From Poriferisodalis sp965116715 (lineage in GTDB: Bacteria > Actinomycetota > Acidimicrobiia > Acidimicrobiales > Poriferisodalaceae), in assembly GCA_965116715.1 (NCBI GenBank), contig OZ220724.1, positions 3,348,001 to 3,412,000 of the forward strand: 64,000 bases of DNA, given 5' to 3'. The notes under the pieces were generated by a model. It was not told where the DNA came from. It saw nothing but the letters and a program-made list of their open reading frames with translations, and searched no databases. Position 1 is the first letter of the stretch; the number at the start of each line of letters is the position of its first letter. Positions 26,966 to 35,927 of this stretch are shown in pieces. The position numbers were made by a program, and so were the translations under genes.

Positions 26966-27026
26966 ACCCGAGCTGAGGATCCGGTCCCGTGAATCCAGCA
27001 GCCAGCCCAGCAGTGAACCCAACTCG

Positions 27027-27803
27027 ATGAGCAGCGTGTTTCGATGGTCGTACGGCGCACATGACGCGCCGGTGCTGCTGTGCCTGCACGGCATCGGTTC
27101 GTGCGCCGATGCCTTCTTGGACCAGCGCACGCTGGCCGAACGACTGGGCGTGCGTCTCGTGGCGTGGGATGCTCCCGGCTACCGCTATTCGGCGGATCCC
27201 GCCGTCGCCCCCGGCATCGACGGCTGGGCTGATGCGGCTGCGTCGTTGATTGCCGCCGAGTCGGATGGCCCGGTCGCGGTGCTGGGCGTCTCGTGGGGCG
27301 GTGTCACCGCGACCCGGCTGGTCCTGCGGCACCCCGACCTGGTCTCAGCGCTGATCCTGGCTGATTCCAGTGCTGGTGCTGGCACTAAGCCCGAACAGGC
27401 AGAGGCCATGCGGGCGCGGGCGATCGATTTCGTCGATCTGGGCCCCGAGGGCTTCGCAGCGGCCCGGGCACAGCGGCTTGTCAGCCCTTACGCCTCCGAT
27501 GAACTGCGATCTCATGTCGCCGACATGATGATCCCGTCGATTCGCATGCCCTGCTACCAGTGGGCATGCGACTCGATGGCCGAGTCGAACCATTACCCGG
27601 ACCTCGAGCGCATCGCAGCGCCGACGCTGGTGGTCGTGGGGGAGCACGACGAAGTCACGCCGCCTCGCACATCGCAGCGGCTTGCCGAAGGGATCCCCGA
27701 CGCTCGCTACGTGGAGATTCGCGACGCCGGCCACCTCGCCAACCAAGAGCAGCCCGAGGCCTTCAACGAAGCCATCGCCGGGTTCCTTGAAGCCGTGAGC
27801 TGA
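27027..27803 (+). CDS. Alpha/beta hydrolase
   Basis: A 258-aa alpha/beta-hydrolase. It has the oxyanion strand LLCLHGIGS, the nucleophile elbow G-V-S-W-G (Ser in VLGVSWGGVTA), acid GEHDEVTPP and catalytic His in RDAGHLANQEQP. The length and layout match enol-lactone and ester hydrolases of aromatic or terpenoid catabolism, but the substrate cannot be assigned. ATG 27027 gives a normal N-terminus (MSSVFRWSYG). It lies downstream of the SMP-30 gene on the same strand. Confidence 0.9.
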   Translation: MSSVFRWSYGAHDAPVLLCLHGIGSCADAFLDQRTLAERLGVRLVAWDAPGYRYSADPAVAPGIDGWADAAASLIAAESDGPVAVLGVSWGGVTATRLVLRHPDLVSALILADSSAGAGTKPEQAEAMRARAIDFVDLGPEGFAAARAQRLVSPYASDELRSHVADMMIPSIRMPCYQWACDSMAESNHYPDLERIAAPTLVVVGEHDEVTPPRTSQRLAEGIPDARYVEIRDAGHLANQEQPEAFNEAIAGFLEAVS

Positions 27804-27981
27804 AAGGTGTCGATGCACTAGCGATGGAGGCGGCAGGAGACTCTGCGACGTTGCGACCAGTTCCCGATCGGACGCACGGCGCGGTATCAATGTTGTCGGC
27901 GAGAAATGCGGCGATGTGGGCATCCCTCGCCTGCTGGATCGCTGGTCGCTGAGGGTCCTGCCGCCTCCATCGCGGGGCCGA

Positions 27982-28761
27982 TCAGCGGGGCGGCATGCGG
28001 ATGCCGCCGTCCACCCGGATCACCTCGCCGTTCACATACGGGTTGGTGATGCACTCCATCACCATGAACGCCAGTTCCTCGCCAGAGCCGAGCCGCTTCG
28101 GGAACAGCACGCTCTGGCCCAGGTGCGCCTTGAACTGATCGGATTGCTCGCCCTCTCCGTAGATGGGCGTGTCGATGAGACCTGGCGCGATCGTGTTGAC
28201 CCGGATGCCAGTGGCGGACAGGTCCCGGGCAATCGGCAGGGTCATGCCCACGACGCCGCCCTTGGAGGCTGAGTACGCCGCCTGACCGATCTGGCCGTCG
28301 AACGCAGCGACCGAGGCCATGTTGACCACCGCACCCCGGGAGCCATCGGCGTCGACAGGCTCGGTCTTGGCCATGGCGGATGCCGCCTGGGCCAGCATGT
28401 TGAACGAGCCGATCAGGTTCACGTTGATGACGAACCGGAACTGCTCGAGGTCCATCGGCACGTTGTTGCGGTCGATAGTGCGGCCGGCGCGTCCCAGCCC
28501 GGCCGAGTTGACCAGTACCCGCAGCGGACCCATCTCCGACGCCGCATCCACAGCATCGCGGGCATCGTCGATGTCGGTGACGTCGCAGCGCACGAACAGC
28601 CCGCCGACCGACGACGCCACCTCGGCGCCGAGATCGTCTTGCAGGTCGGCGATGACGACGTGGGCGCCGGCATCGGCGAGCTGGCGGGCGCTGGCCTCGC
28701 CGATGCCCGACGCTCCGCCCGTGACGATGGCTGATGCTCCAGTGAGATCAAGGCGCGGCAT
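27982..28761 (-). CDS. SDR family oxidoreductase (3-hydroxyacyl-CoA dehydrogenase-like)
   Basis: A 259-aa classical SDR: TGGASGIGEASARQL, a D after beta-strand 2 (VVIADLQDD) that favours NAD, VLVNSAGLG, and YSASK. Its sequence style (MPRLDLTGASAIVTGG, PIYGEGEQSDQFKAHLGQSVLFPKRLGSGEELAFMV) resembles 2-methyl-3-hydroxybutyryl-CoA or 3-hydroxyacyl-CoA dehydrogenases. It is divergent from the MFS gene at 28953. ATG 28761 follows GGAGGAG. Confidence 0.9.
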   Translation of the reverse strand: MPRLDLTGASAIVTGGASGIGEASARQLADAGAHVVIADLQDDLGAEVASSVGGLFVRCDVTDIDDARDAVDAASEMGPLRVLVNSAGLGRAGRTIDRNNVPMDLEQFRFVINVNLIGSFNMLAQAASAMAKTEPVDADGSRGAVVNMASVAAFDGQIGQAAYSASKGGVVGMTLPIARDLSATGIRVNTIAPGLIDTPIYGEGEQSDQFKAHLGQSVLFPKRLGSGEELAFMVMECITNPYVNGEVIRVDGGIRMPPR

Positions 28762-28952
28762 ACGGGTCTCCTCCCGGAATTTTGGTGCCGGTTGTCAGCG
28801 ATTTGCTGCTTCCGGCCAAGCCAGCGATGACGCTACCTGCACGGGTCCAGATGCGAGAGCGCCTGCCTGTGCGTGCTTCCATATATCCGCCGGTCATCTG
28901 GACGGGCAAGCGGCTAGCGTCGGAATTCGGTTTGTCCGAAGGGGACACGGGT

Positions 28953-30305
28953 ATGAGGGAATCACGGGCGACGAGGGCGCCCGACGGGCATTCCCGGCCC
29001 GGCGACGGCAGCCACGGCACGTTCTCACCAGCCGAGCCCCATGAGCGGGTCGCGACATTCGCTGCGCTGGGTGTACCGGCGTTCCGGCTGCTGTGGCTCA
29101 GCGGCGTGTTCTCGTTCATGAGCATCCAGATGCAGTTCCTGTTGCGCTCGCTGCTCGCGTGGGATCTCACCGAGAGTGAAGAGGCGCTTGGCATTGTCAT
29201 GTTCGCCTTCGGTGCGGCCCTGGGGATCTCCACGCTGTTCGGCGGCGTGGCGGCTGATCGACTGTCGAAGCGACGGCTGATGCTGAACGGGCAGATGGTG
29301 CTGCTGCTCGGCTCGATCGGCATGGGTGTGGCGCTGGCAACCGGTGTCATCGCGTTCTGGATGCTGCTCGTCTCCAGCGCTTTGCAGGGCCTCGTGTTCG
29401 GCTTGATCGGACCGGCCCGCATCTCGATGACGACCGAGCTGGTCGGTCGTGAACGGTTGGGCAATGCGATCACGCTGTCGTCGCTGTCGCTCAGCGGCAG
29501 CCGTGTCATCGCCCCGACCGGCGCCGGGCTGCTGGCAGGCTGGGCGCTCTTCGGCCTCGCAGGGGCGTATTTCGTCTCGGCGGCCATTGCGACGCTGAGC
29601 TATGCGCTGCTGGTGCCGTTGCCGGAGACGAGCAAGCGGGCCGATGCGGCGGACGGTGCTACGCGCGCTGTTCGGCTGGCCATCGGCAATCCGCTGGCCG
29701 AGATGCGTCAGGGAATCCGCTACGTCATGAACCGCCCCGACCTTCGCCGGCCGATCGTCACCTCGATCGTCGTGATCATGTTCGGCTTCAGCTACGTCGC
29801 CTTTCAGCCTGCGCTTGTCGAGGGTGTCTTCGGCCTCGGCGACCGGCAGGTCGGCTTCATAGCCGGAGCGTCCTCGATCGGCGCCGTCATTGCGTCGATC
29901 GTGCTCGCATCGCGTGCAGACTCGCCGGGTGCCGGCTCGATCCTGGTCGGACTGGGCTTTGCCTTCGGTGCCTCGATCATGGCCCTCGCCTGGGCCCCGA
30001 ACTATGAGATCGCGATGGTGGTCACCGCGGTCATCGGCGCTGCATCGGTCGGCTTCATCTCGCTCACCCAGGCGATCGTCATGCGTGCCACCGACGAGGC
30101 GTACCAAGGGCGCGTGCAATCGCTGGTGCAGATGCCGTTCGCAGCATTCGCCATCGCCGCCGCGCCGCTCGGCGTGCTGGCGGAGTGGACGGGCGTCCGG
30201 ACCATGTTCCTGACTATGGGAATTGCGGTGACACTCAGCATGGTGGTCTATTCGATGGCCAGCGTGAACGGCGGCCGGTCTCAACAGCCGGCGAGTCCGC
30301 TCTAG
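28953..30305 (+). CDS. MFS transporter (MFS_3/EntS-like)
   Basis: A 450-aa major-facilitator protein with about 12 hydrophobic segments. The loop between helices 2 and 3 has GGVAADRLSKRRLM, the MFS signature GxxxDRxxRR-like motif. The pattern of small exporters (MFS_3/EntS group) fits best. ATG 28953 has GGGG at about 8 nt; the longer frame from 28782 has no support. TAGCGT near 28914 may be its promoter. About 40 soluble residues precede the first helix. The cargo is unknown. Confidence 0.85.
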   Translation: MRESRATRAPDGHSRPGDGSHGTFSPAEPHERVATFAALGVPAFRLLWLSGVFSFMSIQMQFLLRSLLAWDLTESEEALGIVMFAFGAALGISTLFGGVAADRLSKRRLMLNGQMVLLLGSIGMGVALATGVIAFWMLLVSSALQGLVFGLIGPARISMTTELVGRERLGNAITLSSLSLSGSRVIAPTGAGLLAGWALFGLAGAYFVSAAIATLSYALLVPLPETSKRADAADGATRAVRLAIGNPLAEMRQGIRYVMNRPDLRRPIVTSIVVIMFGFSYVAFQPALVEGVFGLGDRQVGFIAGASSIGAVIASIVLASRADSPGAGSILVGLGFAFGASIMALAWAPNYEIAMVVTAVIGAASVGFISLTQAIVMRATDEAYQGRVQSLVQMPFAAFAIAAAPLGVLAEWTGVRTMFLTMGIAVTLSMVVYSMASVNGGRSQQPASPL

Positions 30306-30358
30306 GCGCGACGGACTGAGCCCGCTCGCACGCAGGCCCGGCGCAACGCGCCGACGCG

Positions 30359-32905
30359 TCAGGTGATCTGTTCGATGATGGAGGTCTCGGACAGGCTGGA
30401 TCGAATGTCGGTGTCGGCCCGTGTGGGCACGTCGGGGCACCAGCGAGACATCGCGGCTTCCAGCGCTGCTTTGACATCGGCGGCGATTGCCGGAGCGTCG
30501 GCTTCGTCGCATTCGATGACGACGCTGTCGTGGACGGTCTGCACCGCATCGGCCGTGGGGTAGTGCGCCAAGACCTCGTGCAGCCGGCCGTAGGCATCCA
30601 GCATCACATCTGCCACGCCGCCTTGGACCGGCGCGTTGCGGTAGGCGTTGGCCATCTGGCCCACCCGGGTGTGCAGCGCACGCCGCAGCAGGAACTGCTG
30701 GTCGGCATCGCCCATTGCAACGCCCACTTCGTCGATCACGGCACGCCGCAGGTGCCGTTGCTCGAGCACCTTGTCGACCGCTGGCCGCAGTGCGCCGCCC
30801 TCCGGCGCTGACGGCGGCGTGAGATCGAAGCGGGCGAGCACGCGCCGCCACACCTCAGCCGGACGAGGCTTGGTGGAGCAGCCGACGACAGCGGCGGCTT
30901 CGCCCAGCACCCAGTCCGCGGAGAACGTGAACTGCTGGCGACGGCCCGCAGGAGTGTGCGAGCTGAACGACAGCGGCGAGCCGTCGGCACGGACGACGAC
31001 CGGTGCGGCGAACGACAGCGCCCACGCCACCTCGGCAATGTCGATCTCGTTCAGGCCGATCGATGGGCCGCCGGCGAACCGGCTCGGGTCGATCGCGCCG
31101 GCGCGTTCGGCTGCCAGCACGGCCTCGTGGACCTCCTCGGCACTGTGATGCCGGCGCTGCTGGTTGCGCAGTGTTCGCCGGGCGTCGTCGGTGCGGGGCC
31201 ACAGGGCGCCCAGCCGCAGTGTGAGCGGCCAATCGGCATCCAGCGACGTGGCGGAGAAGTGCCCGATGAAGCGATCGCGCTCGTCCACCCACTGCGCGAT
31301 GCCGGGGTAGGCGTCGAGGTATGCCTTGATGAGCGCGTCGGCCTCGCCGCGGCTGGTGGGTACGCCGGCGTCAGTGAGGCCGCGTGAGAGCCCTGCGCCT
31401 CGTTGCCCGTACAGGATCCCGAAGTTGATGCGCTTGGCCTTGGTGCGGAACTCCTCGTAGCGAGTCCGGTCGAGCGCACCGAGGCCTGCCGGACCGTCCA
31501 TGTTTACGCCGAACATCCGCTCTGCAGTGGCCGTGTGGATGTCCAGCCCCTTGGTGAAGGCAGTCCGCAGTCCTTCGTCTCCGGCGAGCTGGGTTGCAAA
31601 GCGCAGCTCGGCCTGGCTGAGGTCCGAGTAGACGAAGACCCGCCCGGGCGGGGGCTTCATGTAGGGCTTCAGCCGCGGCGTGAAGTTCTGCGCGTTGGGA
31701 TTGCGGCTGGCCAGCCGGCCGGTGTTGGTGCCCACTACCTGCAGGTACTCCGGGTGCAGCCGCCCGTCGCGCCACAGGTGCTCTCGCATCGTGTGCCCAT
31801 AGGTGCCAAGGGTCTTGGACAGGTCGCGGTACGTCAGCAGCGCGCGGCAGAGTTCGCCGCCGATGCCTGCCAGCACCGATGCGCCAAGCGAATCAGTCGG
31901 CGCCAACTGGCGGGCTCGTCCGTCGGTCTTGGTCGTCCACGCCTCCACGTGGTCGGCCGCGAAGCGGTTCAGCACGTCACGCGCCTGCTGTTCGCTGTCG
32001 GGATTCCAGCTCGGCTCGAGGCCGCCGCCGAATAGATCTCCCTGACCGCCGCCGGTCAGCTCGGCCAAGCGGGTGAGCACGTCGGCCCGCCGCGATGCGA
32101 GCCCATCGAGCTCGGCCTCCCACCCGTCGACGTCGAAGGCGAGACCAGCGCGCTCCATGCGGTCGAGAAACGGGCGGGCTGCCTGCTCGAGCCGGCACAC
32201 CTCGTCCAGCTCCGCCTCGGCCAGCCGCTCACGCAGCACCGTTGACACCCACAGCGTCTCGACAGCGTCGGCTGCGGCATAGGCGACCTGGCGATCACTC
32301 AGCGGGCCATTGGCCCCGAAGGAGAACTGCGTTGTGGCCTTGCCCTCGACCCTCAAGCCCAGGTAGCGCTCAGCGGCCCAGGCCAGCCCGTGAAAGAAGC
32401 TGAACCCGGTGAGCCCTTGGTGCAGCAGCGCATCGGCCAGCTGCGCGTCCCACCAGCGCAACGAACCGACCATCGCACCTGCTGCTGCAGCCGGCTCCAT
32501 GAGATGGGTGTCGATGACTCGGTCGTCGAACGTCGCGTTCCACGCATCAGATGCCAGATCGGGCACGCGCAGGCCCTCGTGCAGCGCAGCCGCCAGCTCC
32601 ACCAGGTCGTGCGTGCCGACGTCGACGACCCATGCGCGTTCGGTGCCGTCGGCGTCACGGGTTGCGGCGGAGATCACCCGCAGCTGCGGCACGTTGCCGC
32701 GGGCGGCTGCGTCGCGCGGCTCGAACACTGTCTCGGTGTCCACCGCGCGAGCCTCTGAGTTCGCAAGCGCGTCGACCAGGTCACCGAGATCGTCGTGTCC
32801 CACGAGCGTGAGCGGCACCTGTGCCGGGTCTCGCGTAGCTGAGGGGCGCGGGTCCAGCCGGCGGGTGTCGGCCCGGGTGCCCGCGAGATCGCTGACGACG
32901 TTCAC
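30359..32905 (-). CDS. Family A DNA polymerase with 3'-5' exonuclease domain and a large insertion
   Basis: An 848-aa family A polymerase lacking the 5'-3' flap-nuclease domain of housekeeping Pol I. The DEDD exonuclease domain is N-terminal (D56-T-E58). Polymerase motif A is YSDLSQAELR (Asp428). Motif B is RTKAKRINFGILYG (about residues 480-493). Motif C is VHDSVV (Asp793). Between motifs B and C are about 300 residues, against about 120 in E. coli Pol I. About 175 extra residues (GPSIGLNEIDIAEVAW through the VDKVLEQRH region) therefore precede NAPVQGGVADVML. GTG 32905 is 6 nt after TAGGGT. It may be a repair or mobile-element polymerase; its role is unknown. Confidence 0.88.
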   Translation of the reverse strand: MNVVSDLAGTRADTRRLDPRPSATRDPAQVPLTLVGHDDLGDLVDALANSEARAVDTETVFEPRDAAARGNVPQLRVISAATRDADGTERAWVVDVGTHDLVELAAALHEGLRVPDLASDAWNATFDDRVIDTHLMEPAAAAGAMVGSLRWWDAQLADALLHQGLTGFSFFHGLAWAAERYLGLRVEGKATTQFSFGANGPLSDRQVAYAAADAVETLWVSTVLRERLAEAELDEVCRLEQAARPFLDRMERAGLAFDVDGWEAELDGLASRRADVLTRLAELTGGGQGDLFGGGLEPSWNPDSEQQARDVLNRFAADHVEAWTTKTDGRARQLAPTDSLGASVLAGIGGELCRALLTYRDLSKTLGTYGHTMREHLWRDGRLHPEYLQVVGTNTGRLASRNPNAQNFTPRLKPYMKPPPGRVFVYSDLSQAELRFATQLAGDEGLRTAFTKGLDIHTATAERMFGVNMDGPAGLGALDRTRYEEFRTKAKRINFGILYGQRGAGLSRGLTDAGVPTSRGEADALIKAYLDAYPGIAQWVDERDRFIGHFSATSLDADWPLTLRLGALWPRTDDARRTLRNQQRRHHSAEEVHEAVLAAERAGAIDPSRFAGGPSIGLNEIDIAEVAWALSFAAPVVVRADGSPLSFSSHTPAGRRQQFTFSADWVLGEAAAVVGCSTKPRPAEVWRRVLARFDLTPPSAPEGGALRPAVDKVLEQRHLRRAVIDEVGVAMGDADQQFLLRRALHTRVGQMANAYRNAPVQGGVADVMLDAYGRLHEVLAHYPTADAVQTVHDSVVIECDEADAPAIAADVKAALEAAMSRWCPDVPTRADTDIRSSLSETSIIEQIT

Positions 32906-33105
32906 GAGGGCACCCTAGGACGGCCCTGTCACGCCGATCGGACAGCGGCTGCTCGCGCCGGTTGCTCTTGAGCACCAAGCGACGGTCCGCCGTGTTCCAG
33001 AAAATGAGGCAGAGGGCGCGCGTGCCTGGGGATACGTTCCCTTCGCAGTGGCCCACACCCGGTCTGTCGCGTGACAAGTGACGCTTGTCGGACTAGGATC
33101 CCTCA

Positions 33106-33384
33106 GTGATCCATTCGTTCCGACACCGCGGACTACGGGCTCTCCATGACGGGCGGAGCCCAAAAGGAGTCAATCCCGATCACATCCAGAAGCTGACTCG
33201 TGTGCTCGCCGTGCTTGACCACAGCACTCGGGCAGGAGACATGGACCTCCCAGGATTCCGCGTACACGCGCTGACCGGCAATCTCAAGGGCCATTACGCA
33301 GTCACCGTTTCGGGCAACTGGCGAGTCACGTTTCGCTTCGAAGACGGTCATGCCACCGATGTGAACTATGTCGACTACCACTGA
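33106..33384 (+). CDS. higB: HigB-like (RelE/ParE superfamily) toxin
   Basis: A 92-aa RelE-fold ribosome-dependent mRNA interferase. The family features are IQKLTRVLAVLD, LPGFRVHALTGNLKGHYAVTVSGNWRVTFRFEDG and a C-terminal VDYH. GTG 33106 follows TAGGAT (33094-33099) by 6 nt, so translation is probably leaderless. It precedes the antitoxin gene by 10 bp, in the toxin-first order typical of higBA. Confidence 0.88.
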   Translation: MIHSFRHRGLRALHDGRSPKGVNPDHIQKLTRVLAVLDHSTRAGDMDLPGFRVHALTGNLKGHYAVTVSGNWRVTFRFEDGHATDVNYVDYH

Positions 33385-33394
33385 GGAGTCAGTC

Positions 33395-33706
33395 ATGCCG
33401 ATGCAGAACCCCCCTCATCCCGGCGAGATCGTCAAGTGGGAGTGCTTGGAGCCGTTGGGACTCACCGTGAAGCGGGCTGCACAAGGCCTGGGCGTGACAC
33501 GGCAGGCCCTGTCGAGTCTCGTCAACGGTCGCAGTGGCCTGTCCACTGAAATGGCCTGCCGGCTGTCTGCTGCATTCGGCTCGACGCCAGAGACATGGCT
33601 GCGTATGCAGATGGCTTATGACCTCTGGGAGGCGCGTGAACAGCTCGCGTCAGTCGAGGTAGAGCGGTTCTCGGACGCTTCCGCGCTGGCAGCACCCGCT
33701 GCGTGA
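33395..33706 (+). CDS. higA: HigA-like XRE-family antitoxin
   Basis: A 103-aa antitoxin with a helix-turn-helix of the HigA group: NPPHPGEIVKWECLEPLGL, TVKRAAQGLGVTRQALSSLVNGRSGLS, then RLSAAFGSTPETWLRMQMAYDLW. It should bind HigB and repress the operon promoter. ATG 33395 has GAGGAG 7 nt upstream; ATG 33368, overlapping higB, is less likely. The C-terminus is slightly longer than usual. Confidence 0.9.
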   Translation: MPMQNPPHPGEIVKWECLEPLGLTVKRAAQGLGVTRQALSSLVNGRSGLSTEMACRLSAAFGSTPETWLRMQMAYDLWEAREQLASVEVERFSDASALAAPAA

Positions 33707-33831
33707 TCAGGAGCCAGAGATTGTCCTGACTCGGTGGAGCAACGCTCGGCACCAGCGAGTTGGTGCTGGTCGAGGCTCGCGGACTTCTGATCGCTCTCAC
33801 AGCGCCGCAATGTGCCTGCGAGAGTGTGGCG

Positions 33832-34758
33832 TCATTTCGTGACGGCCAATAGCACCTCATCATTTGGCGAGCAGTACTGAGTGCGTCCTCCACCGCGAGG
33901 GCCGACAGTCGAGATGAGGACCGTGGTGCGCGGACACTCCCAATCGTCGTCGGAATCGCTTCGCCACTCGGCACACCAGTCCTCATGTGTTTGAGTCTCC
34001 GAGCACACGAGCTCTCTCACCGTCTCGACGCTGGTCACCAATAGCGGCGAAGCGAATCTGCCGCTTGACGATTCGAAGTACTGGAGCACCAAGTCGCCTT
34101 CGCGGACCTCCCTGGCCTGCCGCCAGACCTCCGCCTCTACTGCCACCTTCGGGGCCTTCGATCGAGCCGCTTGTTTCGTCGCTCGGTCGGGGTCGTGGAC
34201 CTTGCAAGTCAAGAGACCCTCCGAGGCAGACGACTGGCACGCCGTGCCCTTCTTTGTCACTCCGATGCAGCGGGTGATTTCCTTCATGCCCTCTGAAGAG
34301 AGCCGAGCGGTGAACCCTTGATGCCCATGCTCGTCGTGCCATTGCATCAGAAGCGCGCTCACCATCACGGTCTCGGAAGTGTCCGCCTCGTGGTGTCTTA
34401 TGAACTCAGAGACGCGACGTGCATGTCCCTTCGGGATGTAGCCAATATGGGCCGCAATGACGCGTTCCTCGCCCAATAGCCGGCGTCGAGCAAAGAGCGC
34501 CTTCACGGCCACAGCATGCGGGTCCTTCGGGTTGGAATGTTCACGCAGCAGCGCGACCACGACGACTGACTCACGCCGGTCGCCGAGCAAGTCTTCAAAG
34601 GCGGGTTTGCGGAACGATTCACCGCTGATGTCGTACCAGTAGTTGTCGTCGAGGTGTTCAAGAGCCAAATCGCGGACGATTGCGGGGCACTGCCGGGGGC
34701 CGGCGTAGAAGATCTGGCGCGCCCAGCCCGGGGGACGCTCGCGCGCTTCATACATCAC
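33832..34758 (-). CDS. HIRAN-domain protein with a Cys/His cluster
   Basis: A 308-aa protein. Residues about 40-130 fit a HIRAN domain, a 3'-end DNA-binding module: ISGESFRKPAFEDLLGDRRE, REHSNPKDPHAVAVKAL, then IAAHIGYIPKGHARRVSEFI. Residues about 165-195 contain C-x8-C-x9-C-x2-H (CIGVTKKGTAC, CKVH), a short putative zinc site also seen in phage-type proteins. The rest is unassigned. GTG 34758 overlaps the stop of the upstream aminotransferase gene (GTGA), so translation is coupled. Its less GC-rich codon use suggests a different history from its upstream partner. A role in DNA repair or defence is inference. Confidence 0.7.
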   Translation of the reverse strand: MMYEARERPPGWARQIFYAGPRQCPAIVRDLALEHLDDNYWYDISGESFRKPAFEDLLGDRRESVVVVALLREHSNPKDPHAVAVKALFARRRLLGEERVIAAHIGYIPKGHARRVSEFIRHHEADTSETVMVSALLMQWHDEHGHQGFTARLSSEGMKEITRCIGVTKKGTACQSSASEGLLTCKVHDPDRATKQAARSKAPKVAVEAEVWRQAREVREGDLVLQYFESSSGRFASPLLVTSVETVRELVCSETQTHEDWCAEWRSDSDDDWECPRTTVLISTVGPRGGGRTQYCSPNDEVLLAVTK

Positions 34759-35852
34759 GGGTACTGGACGTCGATGAAGTCGTCGGGCGAGCCGTCGCCG
34801 GATTCGGTCTCGGAGGTGATGAGGTCATGCAGGCGCTTGGCAATTGGGCCCACTGTTCCGTCACCGATCGGGCTGCCGTCCCACTCCACGACGGGAAAGA
34901 CGTGGGTGTCGCCGCCGGACATGATGACCTCGGCGCCGGCACGCGCCTCGTCGGCTCGCAGCGGGCGCTGTTCCACGCCGCGCAGCAGCCCTTCGTCGCT
35001 GAGCGGCCCTCTGGCCAGATCCAGCAGGCGTCGCATGGTGGTGCCTTGCAGGATGCCCTCGAACGGCGGCGTCACGAACACGCCGTCGTGGCTGATGCTG
35101 CAGACGTTCAGCACGCAGGCTTCGGCAATGAGGCCGTCATCGTCGACGATGATGCCGAACGTCCCGCCGCCGTCGGCAGCCTCGAGGTGGGTCAGCACGT
35201 TCAGCAGGTAGTTGTTCGACTTGATCTGGGCCAGCAGCGGGGGCTTCATCGGCGTCTCCCGCACCGTCGCTTCACGGAAGCCGTCCACCATCGGATCGAA
35301 TCCGCCCGAGCCGAAGCCCATCGGGTCGAGCACGACGCAGTAGAAGCACGGTTCCTCGCACTCGGCGGGCATGAACGAGAACCCGCCCGGGCCGGCCGTC
35401 AGCCAGTAGCGGACGATGCCGTTGCGGGCACCCGAGGCAGCAGCGGTGTCGGCGACCATACCGATGAGCTCGTCGCGTGACCACGGAATCTTGAGGCGGG
35501 CGCCCGCCGCGCTCGCCAGCAGCCGGTCGATGTGGATGCCGAGCCGGTACAGGCGCCCGTTCACCAGCGAGCAGGTGTCGAAGACCCCGTGGCCGCGGTG
35601 GACCATGTGATCGTCGAGCGGCACGGTCATGACGGTGGGATCGGTGACGACACCGCCCAGGTAAGAGCTGAACATCGCGTAACAGCCGCGCTTGCCCTGA
35701 CGTCGCGCAGCCATGCGCTCGACGGCTTCGGCAGCACTCAGGATCTGCTGAGCGGGACGCAGGCCAGCGTTCGGTTGGCCACTCGACGCAGCATTGCCGG
35801 TCTCGTCGGGTGCGCCAGCGTCGCCGTTTCCAGAGACCGTCCGCAGCGCCAC
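34755..35852 (-). CDS. Class IV aminotransferase (branched-chain / D-amino acid type)
   Basis: A 365-aa PLP class IV aminotransferase. The domain starts near residue 60 (MFSSYLGGVVTD), with VHRGHGVFDTCSLVNGRLYRLGIHIDRL. The PLP lysine is in LAQIKSNNYLLNVL, then GLIAEACVLNVCSI and GILQGTTMRRLLDL. It would transaminate a branched-chain or D-amino acid, or act as an aminodeoxychorismate-lyase-like enzyme. GTG 35852 lies 6 nt after TAGTAT, a leaderless start. It is divergent from pgsA and its stop overlaps the start of the HIRAN gene. Confidence 0.9.
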   Translation of the reverse strand: MALRTVSGNGDAGAPDETGNAASSGQPNAGLRPAQQILSAAEAVERMAARRQGKRGCYAMFSSYLGGVVTDPTVMTVPLDDHMVHRGHGVFDTCSLVNGRLYRLGIHIDRLLASAAGARLKIPWSRDELIGMVADTAAASGARNGIVRYWLTAGPGGFSFMPAECEEPCFYCVVLDPMGFGSGGFDPMVDGFREATVRETPMKPPLLAQIKSNNYLLNVLTHLEAADGGGTFGIIVDDDGLIAEACVLNVCSISHDGVFVTPPFEGILQGTTMRRLLDLARGPLSDEGLLRGVEQRPLRADEARAGAEVIMSGGDTHVFPVVEWDGSPIGDGTVGPIAKRLHDLITSETESGDGSPDDFIDVQYP

Positions 35853-35912
35853 ATGGCGATACTACGTGGACTGCCGTGTCCGGCTCGGGAAGTGCCTGCT
35901 GGTCGGCTCGCG

Positions 35913-35918
35913 TAGCCT
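35913..35918 (+). promoter_or_regulatory. Leaderless-type -10 box of pgsA
   Basis: TAGCCT, 9 nt upstream of the ATG at 35928. No Shine-Dalgarno sequence is present. Confidence 0.6.
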
Positions 35919-35927
35919 CGCAGGGCA

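Noticed and set aside
29025..30851. 608-codon minus-strand open frame, Arg/His-rich
   Set aside because: Shadow of the MFS and polymerase genes; no recognisable domain and extreme composition.
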